From Rubrivirga sp. SAORIC476 (GTDB lineage: Bacteria > Bacteroidota > Rhodothermia > Rhodothermales > Rubricoccaceae): a stretch of DNA of 44,701 bases. The stretch is from positions 1 through 44,701 of the forward strand of contig NZ_MVOI01000018.1 of assembly GCF_002283555.1 (NCBI RefSeq), given 5' to 3'. The first letter of the stretch is position 1. Each line of letters opens with the position of its first letter. The notes under the pieces were generated by a model, which had not been told where the DNA came from, searched no databases, and worked only from the letters and a program-made list of their open reading frames with translations. Below, one piece after another: positions 23,742 through 31,855 of this stretch. The position numbers and the translations under genes are program-made.

Positions 23742-26177
23742 TCAGGGATCGAGCGGGAGACGGCCGGAGCCGATCTCCGAGCCCAGAAGTTCGTCCGGGA
23801 TGCCGAACGCGTCGACCAGCTCGACGGCCACCGGCCGGAGGCGGTGCAGCAGCGCGTTGACCTGGGTCCGGACCGCCTTCGCGACCGGCGCGTCGATCAG
23901 GTTCTGCTCCAGGAACCAGCCACGGTCGTCCTCGATCCGTTCGAGCGCGTAGAGGGCACACAGGAGGCCGAGGAGGGTCTTGCGCTGGTCGTCCGCGCCC
24001 GCCTCGGCCGCAGCCTGGAAGTCTTCGAGCACCAAGCGCTCGGCGTGCGCGCGGGCCAGGGTCAGCAGATGGTCCTGGACTTCGACAAACGCATCGAACG
24101 AGTCGCAGCCCTTGTCGATGCGGCGCTTGAGCCGCGCGGCGACCTGCACGAGCAGCGTCCGCTCGCGGCGTTCGAGGAGTTCGCGGTGCCACGCCGGGTC
24201 CATGAGGTGCGCCTCGGTCGTGTTGCGGCGGGCCAGCGGGTTGATCTCGCCGAGACGCACGTCCGCCTTGTCGCGCAGGTAGCGGACCAGGCCCCACGCA
24301 TTCATGTCGGAGAACTCCTGGCGGTAGCCCGCCAACAGGCCCTTTGCGACCTGAAGCTGGAGGACCGTGTTGTCGCCCTCGAACGTCGTGAAGATGTCGG
24401 AGTCGGCCTTGCGGTGGGCGATCCGGGCGGACCAGCGGAAGCCCTCGCCGCCACACGCCTCGCGGGCCTCCTGGAGCGTCGAGGTCGCGTGCCACGACGC
24501 CATCGTCTTGAGCGCCGACGCCCGGGCCTCGATCTCGCGCGTGTCGCCGCCGGGCTCGAGCGCCGAGAAGTCCTCCGCGACGCGGTTGAGCGCGAACGTC
24601 AGTCCGTAGCTGGTCGCGATGCGCGGGATGAGCCGCCGCTGGTGGCTGAGGTAGTCCAGGATGACGACCTCCTGCCCTCCCGCCGGGCCGAACTGCCGAC
24701 GCCGCGCGCCGTAGCGCACCGCCACCGTCAGCCCCGCCTTGGCCGCGCTGTTGGACGCCGTACCGACCGCGATGCGCCCGCCGACGAGCGTGCCCAGCAT
24801 CACGAAGAAGCGCTTGCCCGCGCTCGGGATGGGGCTCGTGTAGGTGCCGTCCTCCGAAACCTGCGCGTAGCGGCTGAGCAGGTTCGTGCGTGGGATGCGG
24901 ACCGCGTCGAACCAGAGGCGGCCGTTGTCGACGCCGTTGAGGCCCATCTTGTGGCCGCTGTCGCCGATGCGGACGCCCGGCGCAGGGTCGCCGTCGGGGG
25001 TGCGGATGGGGACGACGAACGCGTGGACGCCGTAGCCCTGCCCGTCGACTTCCAGCTGGGCAAAGACCGTCGCCATCTGCCCGTGGGCGGCGGCGTTGCC
25101 GATCCACTCCTTGTGGTCGTGCTCGGTGGGGGTCTGGATCACCCACTCGTCGGTGTCCCGGTCAAAGGTGGCCGTCGTCTCCAACTCGCGGACGTTGGAG
25201 CCGTGACCGCGCTCGGTCATGGCGAAGGCGCCCGGCAGCGCCAGCGTCCCGATCTGCGGCAGCAGCTCCCGCCGCTGAGCGTCGCTCCCGAGCGCGTTGA
25301 TGCTCCCGCCCCACAGCCCGAACTGGACGCCGTACTTGACAACGAGGCTCAGGTCGTGCGTCGCGATGGTCTCGAAGGCCGCCACGAACTTGGCGATGTC
25401 CCCTTCGCCACCGGCCCACTCCGGGTAGGCCAGTGCGCCCAACCCCTGGTCGGCCAGCAACTGGGTCCAGCGGAGGACGGTGTCGCGGTAGTCCGCATTC
25501 GACACCGACGGATCGGGGTAGGCGAACGCCGGGTCGCTGAGCAGACGCCGAACGCGGTTCTTGATCTCTGCGTGGCGCCCGTCGAGCAGCGCCTGCATGG
25601 CGTCCACGTCGAACGCCCGCCGGGGGAGCGCATCGTCCGCCTCGGGCCGGGCTGCGATCAGGTCGCGCACCGCCTCCTCGCCGACGACGCCCAGCAGCGC
25701 CTCGACTTCGCTGAGCGCGAGCCGGGCCTCCTCGGGGAGCCCGGCGCCGTCCCCACGTCCGGTGAGGGTGGCGAGGTCGGCGCCGAGGTCGGCGAGCGAC
25801 TTCTGGGAGACGTCCGGAATGTGATGCGCCGCGCGCCGAATGGCGCGGATCCACCCGAAGTAGGTCGTCGCGGACGGCGGGGCGGCGGGGTCCATCCAAG
25901 CAGAGACCTGGGCGAGGTCGGCCTCCGTCATCCAGTCGAGCCCGGCGAGGCGGTCGCGGGTGGCCGCGATCTCAGAGGGCGTCAGCAGGCCATCGGCCCA
26001 GGCGACGTAGAGGAGCGGAAGCACAGAGGCCACACCCCGAGACAGATCGGCGAGGGGGTCCTCGGCGGCGTCGAGGCGGGCGGTGTCGGTGGGCGCGTCG
26101 GGCATCGGGCTCGGGGCGGTGTGGGGTGACAACGAGCCGGACGCGGCGAGGATGCCATCGATCAAACTTTCACTCAT
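23742..26177 (-). CDS. TerB-like / acyl-CoA oxidase-type fusion protein
   Basis: 811 residues. Residues about 47-140 look like a TerB (tellurite-resistance/DjlA-type) helical domain: VLPLLYVAWADGLLTPSEIA is its signature. The rest follows acyl-CoA oxidases (ACOX) rather than simple dehydrogenases: QGLGALAYPEWAGGEGD, FGLWGGSINALGS, the flavin-site TERGHGSNVRELETTA, TEHDHKEWIGNAAAHG, HKMGLNGVDNGRL, then EACGGEGFRWSARI and FTTFEGDNTVLQLQ with the catalytic Glu, and a long C-terminal domain. Such enzymes oxidise fatty acyl-CoA to the 2-enoyl form, passing electrons to oxygen or a flavoprotein. An exceptionally good ribosome site precedes it; the M23 gene lies 21 bases upstream on the same strand. 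The role of the TerB part is unknown. Confidence 0.88.
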   Translation of the reverse strand: MSESLIDGILAASGSLSPHTAPSPMPDAPTDTARLDAAEDPLADLSRGVASVLPLLYVAWADGLLTPSEIAATRDRLAGLDWMTEADLAQVSAWMDPAAPPSATTYFGWIRAIRRAAHHIPDVSQKSLADLGADLATLTGRGDGAGLPEEARLALSEVEALLGVVGEEAVRDLIAARPEADDALPRRAFDVDAMQALLDGRHAEIKNRVRRLLSDPAFAYPDPSVSNADYRDTVLRWTQLLADQGLGALAYPEWAGGEGDIAKFVAAFETIATHDLSLVVKYGVQFGLWGGSINALGSDAQRRELLPQIGTLALPGAFAMTERGHGSNVRELETTATFDRDTDEWVIQTPTEHDHKEWIGNAAAHGQMATVFAQLEVDGQGYGVHAFVVPIRTPDGDPAPGVRIGDSGHKMGLNGVDNGRLWFDAVRIPRTNLLSRYAQVSEDGTYTSPIPSAGKRFFVMLGTLVGGRIAVGTASNSAAKAGLTVAVRYGARRRQFGPAGGQEVVILDYLSHQRRLIPRIATSYGLTFALNRVAEDFSALEPGGDTREIEARASALKTMASWHATSTLQEAREACGGEGFRWSARIAHRKADSDIFTTFEGDNTVLQLQVAKGLLAGYRQEFSDMNAWGLVRYLRDKADVRLGEINPLARRNTTEAHLMDPAWHRELLERRERTLLVQVAARLKRRIDKGCDSFDAFVEVQDHLLTLARAHAERLVLEDFQAAAEAGADDQRKTLLGLLCALYALERIEDDRGWFLEQNLIDAPVAKAVRTQVNALLHRLRPVAVELVDAFGIPDELLGSEIGSGRLPLDP

Positions 26178-26184
26178 AACTGAA

Positions 26185-26194
26185 ACCTCCTTCT
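26185..26194 (-). promoter_or_regulatory. Strong Shine-Dalgarno sequence before the oxidase fusion
   Basis: AGAAGGAGGT ends seven bases before the ATG, a nearly ideal ribosome-binding site. It stands out because almost no other gene in this window has a recognisable one. It fixes the start at MSESLIDG and suggests high translation of this enzyme. Confidence 0.75.
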
Positions 26195-26198
26195 GCCG

Positions 26199-27311
26199 CT
26201 ACCACCGCGGCGCCTGGTCGGCCGTGGTGCTGTAGAGCGCGAAGGTCTGGTAGCCCCGGCGCGTCGGCTCGAAGGAGATCCCCCGGCGCTGCAGCACCCG
26301 GTTCGTGCTCGCGCTCGTCAGCCAGATCCGCAGGCTCACGCCGTCGACCGTCGCCCGCTCGACGGGGGTGCGGGCCACCTCGACGCGCATCGGCGCCCCT
26401 TCCTGCGTGAACTCGATGCGCCACGCAGGCACCGAGGCCGGGTCGGCCGCGGCGGCCTCGGGGCCGAGCCAGGGGTAGCGCTCGATCAGGTCGAGCGGCT
26501 GGCCGCCGGGCAGGTCGATCACGTAGCTCTCGGCGAGGGACGCCACGTACTCCGGGAACGTCAGGTCGGGGTTCTCGCGGAGGGCGAGGAACAGCCCGGC
26601 TGGCGGCACTCCTGCCAGGTTCGACCCGAAGAACAGACCGTGGGCATCCTCGCTGCCGATGTACTCCTCGAACCAGACGCCTTCGTGCCGATTGATGAGG
26701 AAGGCGATCTCCAGGTGGACGTGCGCGCGGTCCCGGCTGATGCCGCGGCCGGTGTAGCCGAGCGTTCCGAGCCGGGCGCCCTGCGCGACCGTGTCGCCCT
26801 CGACGACCGCCGTGTCGGCCAGGTGGGCGTAGAGGCTGTACACCGGGCTGTCGCTCCAGTCATGCTCCACGACCACGTAGTTGCCGTACGCCGACGCGCC
26901 GGTGTTCACGTACGCCACGACGCCCCGGTCGATGGCCATCACGGAGTCGACGGGTTCGCCGAGCGAGTCCCGCTCGGCGGGCGCGATGTCGATGCCCTCG
27001 TGGACGCGCCGGAACGTGCGCCGACCGAAAGCCGCGGGCACGGGGTCGCGGACGAACCCGTACTGTCCCCCCTCCCACTTCTCCTCACGCATGCTGTCGA
27101 TGGTCACGTTCAGCCCCTGATAGAACCGCTCCGGCGCGTCCTCGAAGAGCGCACGGTTGGCCGTCGGAAGGATCAGCGAGAGGCGGTCGGGGTCGGCGGG
27201 CTCGGCGCCCGGAGAGCGAACGGCGGTCGTCGTGGCAGGGGGCGGCGTGTCGGGAGCGGCCTCACAGGCCGCGAGGACGAGGAGGGCAACGACGAGGAGA
27301 CGGGAGGACAT
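26199..27311 (-). CDS. M23-family metallopeptidase lipoprotein
   Basis: 370 residues. Lipobox LAAC with Cys16 in MSSRLLVVALLVLAACE, so it is anchored in the envelope. The LytM-type peptidase domain lies at about 90-230: RVHEGIDIAPAERDS gives the first zinc His and Asp, and the HxH motif is in RAHVHLEIAF. Between them are YGNYVVVEHDWSDSPVYSLY and LGTLGYTGRG, typical of the fold. The remaining 140 residues form a beta-rich C-terminal domain. It probably cuts peptidoglycan cross-links or, if a key residue is lost, activates an amidase. The longest frame begins inside the divergent cytochrome gene and was trimmed to the lipoprotein start. Confidence 0.88.
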   Translation of the reverse strand: MSSRLLVVALLVLAACEAAPDTPPPATTTAVRSPGAEPADPDRLSLILPTANRALFEDAPERFYQGLNVTIDSMREEKWEGGQYGFVRDPVPAAFGRRTFRRVHEGIDIAPAERDSLGEPVDSVMAIDRGVVAYVNTGASAYGNYVVVEHDWSDSPVYSLYAHLADTAVVEGDTVAQGARLGTLGYTGRGISRDRAHVHLEIAFLINRHEGVWFEEYIGSEDAHGLFFGSNLAGVPPAGLFLALRENPDLTFPEYVASLAESYVIDLPGGQPLDLIERYPWLGPEAAAADPASVPAWRIEFTQEGAPMRVEVARTPVERATVDGVSLRIWLTSASTNRVLQRRGISFEPTRRGYQTFALYSTTADQAPRW

Positions 27312-27435
27312 GCGGTCGGACAGAGAAGGCCTCTCGAACCCTGTCGCACGCAGTCTCCGTTCCGCCTGAGCGTGCGGACCCGGCGAATCCCCACCGCCCG
27401 CCGGGCGTCCTCCCCCTCCCCATCGCTCTCCGTCT

Positions 27436-27951
27436 GTGACCCGCGCCCTCGCCGTCTCCCTCGTCTCGCTGCTCGTCGCGCTCCTGTCGCTGGTGACGGC
27501 GCTGTTCGCCGTGTTCATCCCCCCCTTCCCGACCGTCGAGGGCCGCCAGGCCGAGCGGTTCGAGTCGTCCAAGGAGGAGGAGGCCTCGCTGCTGGACCAC
27601 ATGGTGCTCATGCAGCGCTACGTCGAAAAGGCCGCGCTGGCATCCGACGCCGGCAACACCGAGCTGACCTCGTTCTACGCCGACAAGATCTCAGAGCGCG
27701 CCACGCGCGTCATCGACGGCGGCTACGTGGTGGACGGCATCGACGTGTCCGCCATTGCGGCTGAGGTGGCCGACCCGCGCGCCTCGGCCCTCGTCGAGGC
27801 CGCCGCCAGCGGCGACCGCGCCGAGTTCGACGCGGCCTACGAGGTCATGGTGGATGGCTGCAACGCGTGCCACGCCCGCGCCGGGTACGGCCTCATCCGC
27901 ATCCAGCGGCCCGACGGGGCCGCGTACCCGTCGCAGGTGTTCGGGGAATAG
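27436..27951 (+). CDS. Membrane-anchored single-haem c-type cytochrome (class II-like)
   Basis: 171 residues: one N-terminal membrane helix (about 5-29, LAVSLVSLLVALLSLVTALF) without a cleavage site, an acidic linker, two or three amphipathic helices (HMVLMQRYVEKAALASDAGN, SFYADKISERATRVIDGG), and a haem-binding motif CNACH at 142-146 near the C-terminus. A late CxxCH with preceding helices is the layout of class II cytochromes (c-556 or c' type), here fixed to the membrane. It probably carries electrons in the periplasm. The GTG start is 22 codons before the helix ends; Bacteroidota-like class II cytochromes with this architecture are uncommon. Confidence 0.75.
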   Translation: MTRALAVSLVSLLVALLSLVTALFAVFIPPFPTVEGRQAERFESSKEEEASLLDHMVLMQRYVEKAALASDAGNTELTSFYADKISERATRVIDGGYVVDGIDVSAIAAEVADPRASALVEAAASGDRAEFDAAYEVMVDGCNACHARAGYGLIRIQRPDGAAYPSQVFGE

Positions 27952-27960
27952 GGAGCCGAT

Positions 27961-27994
27961 GAGGAGCGTGGGCGGACTCCCCGCCACGCTCCTC
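27961..27994. terminator. Bidirectional hairpin between cytochrome and S46 genes
   Basis: GAGGAGCGTGG pairs perfectly with CCACGCTCCTC (11 pairs) around a 12-base loop that can form further pairs. It lies 9 bases after the cytochrome stop and 11 bases from the stop of the facing S46 peptidase gene. Confidence 0.6.
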
Positions 27995-28004
27995 GACCTC
28001 CGCC

Positions 28005-30062
28005 CTACGGACGAAGCGTCCCGTCGCGGATCTCGGTAACCAGCCCATTGAGGCCGTAGACGTTGGTGAGCGCCTCGACCACGAGCCGGGTGTCCACCAT
28101 CACGTTGCGTCCGCGCTCGGGGGCGTAGATGTAGTCGCGGACGAGCCCCTCGATGGTGCGGTCGAAGTTGAGCCCGACCAACTCCCCATCGCGGTTGACG
28201 ACGCCCGAGCCCGAGTTGCCACCGATGGTGTCCGAGGTGGACGTGAAGTTGACCGGCGTCGAGAGGTCCATGCGCTCCTGAGCCTCCAGCCAGCGCGCGG
28301 GAAGATCCCACTCGCAGGGATCGGAGGCGCCCGACGAGCAGAAGCTGTGGTAGCGGTCGAAGAGGCCGTAGAGGGTGGTCATGGGCGGCGCGAGGGTGCC
28401 GTTGTATGGGTAGCCCATCACAACGCCGTCGGTGAAGCGGAGCGAGAACGTGGCGTCCGGCGGGACCGAGTTGCCGAAGGTCGCGAAGCGGACGCGGCCG
28501 AGTTGGCGAGCCACGTCGGCCTCGCGGGCGCGGAGCCCGGCGCTGGCCGAGGAGAACGCCTGGATCTCAGGGAGCAGCCCGCGGACGAGCGCGACGGCGG
28601 GGTCGTACTCGGCCTCCTGCGGGTCGGCGGACGGCATCGCCGCCATCGAGGTCTCCAGCAACCGGTCCGCCGCGACCTCGGCGGACGGTCCGTCGATGGC
28701 TTCGGGGAGGGCGAGGTCCTGCTCCTGGTAGTAGCGGCGGAGGGCGTCCACCTCGGCGATGAGGTAGGCCCGCTCCAGAAGGTCCGCCGAGGCCTCGACG
28801 GCGGCGGCGGCCTCGGCGTCGCCCATGGCGAGCGCGCGGGCGCGCTTCATGAGCGCCGAGCCGTAGTTGCGGTTGAAGAGGGTCGGGAAGGCGCGGTAGG
28901 CCGCGGCCATCTCCATCTTCTCGGCCTGGATGGCCGCCTGCTGGTCGATCAGCGCGGCGGCCTCGGGGCTGGCGGCGCGGAAGGCGCGCTCGGCGTCGGC
29001 CCGGCGGGCGATGATGATCGGGTCCGAGAGCCCGTCGAGCCGGCCGCCGTAGGCCTTGCGCGAGTTGCTCAGGCCGAAGATGCGGCTCCGGAGCACGTCT
29101 GGGTCGGAGTCCATGCCGGTGGCGAGGTAGGCGCGGAGGGCCGCCTCGCGCGTTTGGATGAAGCGGTACGTGCCCGCGAGCCCGGCGTCGCGCAGGAACT
29201 CCAGCTCCGCGACCGTCAGCCCGCGCGAGGTGCTGCCGGGATTGCCGATAACGAACACGAGGCTGCCCGCCTCGACGCCTTCGGCCGAAAGCGGGAAGTA
29301 CTCCGGCGAGTCCAGCGGCTGCCCGTCGTCGCCGTAGATGCGGAAGAGCGCGAAGTCGGCAGCGTAGCGTGGGTAGGTGAAGTTGTCCGGGTCGCCGCCG
29401 AAGAAGCCGAGCGCCTGCTCGGGCGCCATCGCCAGCCGCACGTCGCGGTAGCGGCGGAAGGTGTAGGCGGAGTACTTGCCCCCGTCATAGAGCGCGACGA
29501 CCTGCACGACGAAGTCGTCGGTGTCGGGGTTCGGCGAGGTGATGCCGTACTCTGCGAGCAGGCGCGCAGTGACAGCGGCCTCGGCAGCCTCGAAGGCGGC
29601 CTCGCGCTCGGCGTCGGTCTCGGCTGCGTCGACGGCCGCGCTCATGGCGTCGGTCACGTCGTCGATGGCGACGGCCTGGTCCATGAACAGGCCGGGCACG
29701 CGGCGCTCCTCGGCGCTCGTTTCGGGCTGGAAGCCGTCGTCGAGCAAGCCCTCCCCGCCGCGGTCCACCGCGACGATGTGGCGCTGCGCGCAGTGGTGGT
29801 TGGTCAAGACCAGCCCGTTCGGCGACACGAACGAGGCGGAGCAGCCCGGCATGCGGAGCGACGCCAGCCGGGCGCGGCGGTACCACGCCTCGTCGGGCGC
29901 GAAGCCGTAGGTCTCCTGGAGGTACTCGGTCGGCGGGTCCTCGAAGAGCCACATCTTGCCGCCATCGAGCGGCTGGGCGCGGGCGGCCTCGGCGTCCAGC
30001 GCGGGCTGGGCGACCGCAGGGACGGCGAGGGCGAGGACGGCGAGGAGCGAGAGCAGGCGCAT
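28005..30062 (-). CDS. S46-family dipeptidyl-peptidase
   Basis: 685 residues with a signal peptide ending VPAVAQ. The peptidase domain begins with the S46 hallmark GCSASFVSPNGLVLTNHHC (73-91), which carries the catalytic His, and the nucleophile is in IGGNSGSGVVN with NRDGELVGLNFDRTIEG near residue 640. The family cuts dipeptides off peptide N-termini in the periplasm and is typical of Bacteroidota that live on proteins. The residue after the F-D of the last motif is Arg; in characterised members Arg here selects for acidic residues (DPP11) and Gly for hydrophobic ones (DPP7). That reading of specificity is an inference. TACCTTCG lies 26 bases before the ATG. Confidence 0.92.
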   Translation of the reverse strand: MRLLSLLAVLALAVPAVAQPALDAEAARAQPLDGGKMWLFEDPPTEYLQETYGFAPDEAWYRRARLASLRMPGCSASFVSPNGLVLTNHHCAQRHIVAVDRGGEGLLDDGFQPETSAEERRVPGLFMDQAVAIDDVTDAMSAAVDAAETDAEREAAFEAAEAAVTARLLAEYGITSPNPDTDDFVVQVVALYDGGKYSAYTFRRYRDVRLAMAPEQALGFFGGDPDNFTYPRYAADFALFRIYGDDGQPLDSPEYFPLSAEGVEAGSLVFVIGNPGSTSRGLTVAELEFLRDAGLAGTYRFIQTREAALRAYLATGMDSDPDVLRSRIFGLSNSRKAYGGRLDGLSDPIIIARRADAERAFRAASPEAAALIDQQAAIQAEKMEMAAAYRAFPTLFNRNYGSALMKRARALAMGDAEAAAAVEASADLLERAYLIAEVDALRRYYQEQDLALPEAIDGPSAEVAADRLLETSMAAMPSADPQEAEYDPAVALVRGLLPEIQAFSSASAGLRAREADVARQLGRVRFATFGNSVPPDATFSLRFTDGVVMGYPYNGTLAPPMTTLYGLFDRYHSFCSSGASDPCEWDLPARWLEAQERMDLSTPVNFTSTSDTIGGNSGSGVVNRDGELVGLNFDRTIEGLVRDYIYAPERGRNVMVDTRLVVEALTNVYGLNGLVTEIRDGTLRP

Positions 30063-30088
30063 GAACAGACGGGAGTGGGACGACAGGT

Positions 30089-30096
30089 CGAAGGTA
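30089..30096 (-). promoter_or_regulatory. -7 promoter element of the S46 peptidase gene (TACCTTCG)
   Basis: TACCTTCG on the minus strand, 26 bases before the ATG, with TTCA 20 bases upstream. The same element, including the following ACC, precedes the NifU-domain gene. Confidence 0.5.
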
Positions 30097-30241
30097 GCGC
30101 GCCGTCTCCGGGTTCCTGAACGCCGGGGCATCTGGCGGTGCGCCTCGTCGGAGGACCACGCGGGCGTGCCGGGCGACTCCCTCCGCCCGCTCCGGAGGCC
30201 TCGCCCTGGAAGACGGACGCGACTATGCCCACGAGGAGCGC

Positions 30242-30940
30242 TCAGGACGCTGTTCTCGGACGGGGAGCGCCGAAGGCATCCACACGCTGCACGCTCGCCC
30301 GGAGCACGTCCGCCGCTGCCGGACCGTGGGTCATCAGCAGGTCCAGCACGCCGAGGCCCGGTACGAAGCCCTCCCCCACCTGCCGCCGCTCGGCCTCCTC
30401 GAACCGCAGCACGCGGACCGGCACGCCGACCGCCTCGGCGTCCCGCCGGGCCGACTCGGGCAGCGTGAGCACCGTCGTGGCCCCGGCGACATCGGCCACT
30501 TCGGCGAGCGCAGACGGCCTCCCCGGCAGGTCGGAGGCGCGGACGATCTCGGCCTCCGACTTCAACCACCGCGCGGTGAAGCGGACCGAGGCGACCGTGA
30601 GGTCCGCCAGCGAGCCGGGCGTGGCGAGCACGGCCGCCCACTCCGGCATCACGTGCTCGAAGAACGACGCGGACCCGTAGGCGGCGGTCAGAGCCGCGGC
30701 GTGGCGGCGGCGCCAGCCATCGTCGACCACCTCGACCTCGGTGAGCGGCTGGCCGAGGCCGGCGTGGCGGCGGGGGACGGAGAGCCAGAGCGGCCCCTGG
30801 CCGGTGCGGATGCGGGTCCGGTTGTGGCCTCCCTGGCGGCTGAAGGCGAACGTGTCGGCCAGGACGAGGCGGTCGGCGGTGAGCAGGAGCGCGGCGTACG
30901 GAAGGCGCGGGGCGAACTCGGGCGGACGGATGGCGGTCAA
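30242..30940 (-). CDS. WbqC-like family protein
   Basis: About 232 residues matching the WbqC (PF08889) pattern: a start TAIRPPEFAPRLPYAALLLT, LVLADTFAFSRQGGHNRTRI, then GPLWLSVPRRHAG, WRRRHAAALTAAYGSASFFE and a C-terminal helical part. The N-R-x-R-I with W-L-S-V-P is the family core. WbqC proteins occur in O-antigen and other polysaccharide gene clusters, where their role is not settled (one branch may act as an acyl or amino-sugar modifying enzyme). The start is uncertain; a TTG at the family start was chosen because all earlier in-frame starts run into the divergent carotenoid cluster. No other polysaccharide gene is nearby. Confidence 0.75.
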   Translation of the reverse strand: MTAIRPPEFAPRLPYAALLLTADRLVLADTFAFSRQGGHNRTRIRTGQGPLWLSVPRRHAGLGQPLTEVEVVDDGWRRRHAAALTAAYGSASFFEHVMPEWAAVLATPGSLADLTVASVRFTARWLKSEAEIVRASDLPGRPSALAEVADVAGATTVLTLPESARRDAEAVGVPVRVLRFEEAERRQVGEGFVPGLGVLDLLMTHGPAAADVLRASVQRVDAFGAPRPRTAS

Positions 30941-31033
30941 GAGAACCCGGAGGCGGCGGAGCGGATGGAACGCGGACGATGACAACGCCGTCCGCGCCGC
31001 ATCCTTCCCGCTTCCCTCTCCCGCGCTCACATC

Positions 31034-31855
31034 GTGCCCTCGCATCGCGTCTTCCGCGTCTCTCTCGGCGTCTTCGCCGCCACCATCGCGTTCGCCATCC
31101 TGGGCACGCTGTCGCTGTTCATCCCGCCCGTCCGCGACTTCTTCCTGCCGTACTACGAGACCCTCGTCGCGATGCCGACGTGGACGTACATGGCGCTGCT
31201 GCCGGTGGTCTCGCTGGCGCTGTACTGGGACCAGCTCGGCGTACGGCGGTCGCTGCTGTTCCTGATCGCGGCGAGCGTGCTCGGGGCGAGCGCGGAGCTG
31301 CTGGGCACCAACACCGGCTTCCCGTTCGGGGAGTACTTCTACACCGACCGCCTGGGCGCCAAGATCTTCGGCGACGTGCCCTACTTCATCCCGACCTCCT
31401 GGTACGCGCTCGGCATCCTGAGCTACGACCTCGGCGGCCGACTGGGGCGCGGGCGCCTGGCGCGGGCGCTCTGGACGGCGGTCTTCATGATCGCGTGGGA
31501 CGTGTCGCTGGACCCGGCCATGAACCAGGGCGGCGGGACGTTCGTGTTCTGGGAGTACCCCGGCGGCGGTGCGTTCTACGGAATGCCGTGGGTCAACTGG
31601 CTCGGGTGGGCGGTGACCTCGGTCGCCATCGCGTTCGCGTTCGAGGCGCTGGGCGGCATGGAGCCAGCCGGGAACGGGCTCACCGAGCGGTGGGCGCCGG
31701 TGGTCTACGCGCTCAACGTCTTCTTCCCCGCGTCGATCTGCCTGCTGTACGGCCTGCCGAGCGCGGGCGTGATCGGCCTCGTGGTGCTGGGTGCGCTGCT
31801 GTACGCCGTCCACCGGCGGACGCCTTTCGTGGGGACGCTCGCCCCCGCGTCCTAG
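31034..31855 (+). CDS. cruF: CruF-type carotenoid 1,2-hydratase (DUF422)
   Basis: 273 residues and about eight membrane helices. CruF proteins hydrate the 1,2 double bond of linear or half-cyclic carotenoids to give a 1'-hydroxy end, the position later glycosylated. Signature parts are LLGTNTGFPFGEYFYTDRLG, VPYFIPTSWYALGILSYDLG, IAWDVSLDPAMNQGGG and FWEYPGGGAFYGMPWVNWLG, all in the expected order. The start is a GTG, just after the divergent WbqC-like gene. The stop overlaps the crtB start (TAGTG), so the two genes form one transcript with the following acyltransferase. Confidence 0.88.
   Translation: MPSHRVFRVSLGVFAATIAFAILGTLSLFIPPVRDFFLPYYETLVAMPTWTYMALLPVVSLALYWDQLGVRRSLLFLIAASVLGASAELLGTNTGFPFGEYFYTDRLGAKIFGDVPYFIPTSWYALGILSYDLGGRLGRGRLARALWTAVFMIAWDVSLDPAMNQGGGTFVFWEYPGGGAFYGMPWVNWLGWAVTSVAIAFAFEALGGMEPAGNGLTERWAPVVYALNVFFPASICLLYGLPSAGVIGLVVLGALLYAVHRRTPFVGTLAPAS

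Noticed and set aside
23697-26129. An 810-residue plus-strand frame opposite the oxidase fusion
   Set aside because: Antisense shadow: composition dominated by Arg, Val, Asp and Gly, no domain, while the minus-strand product is a clear enzyme.
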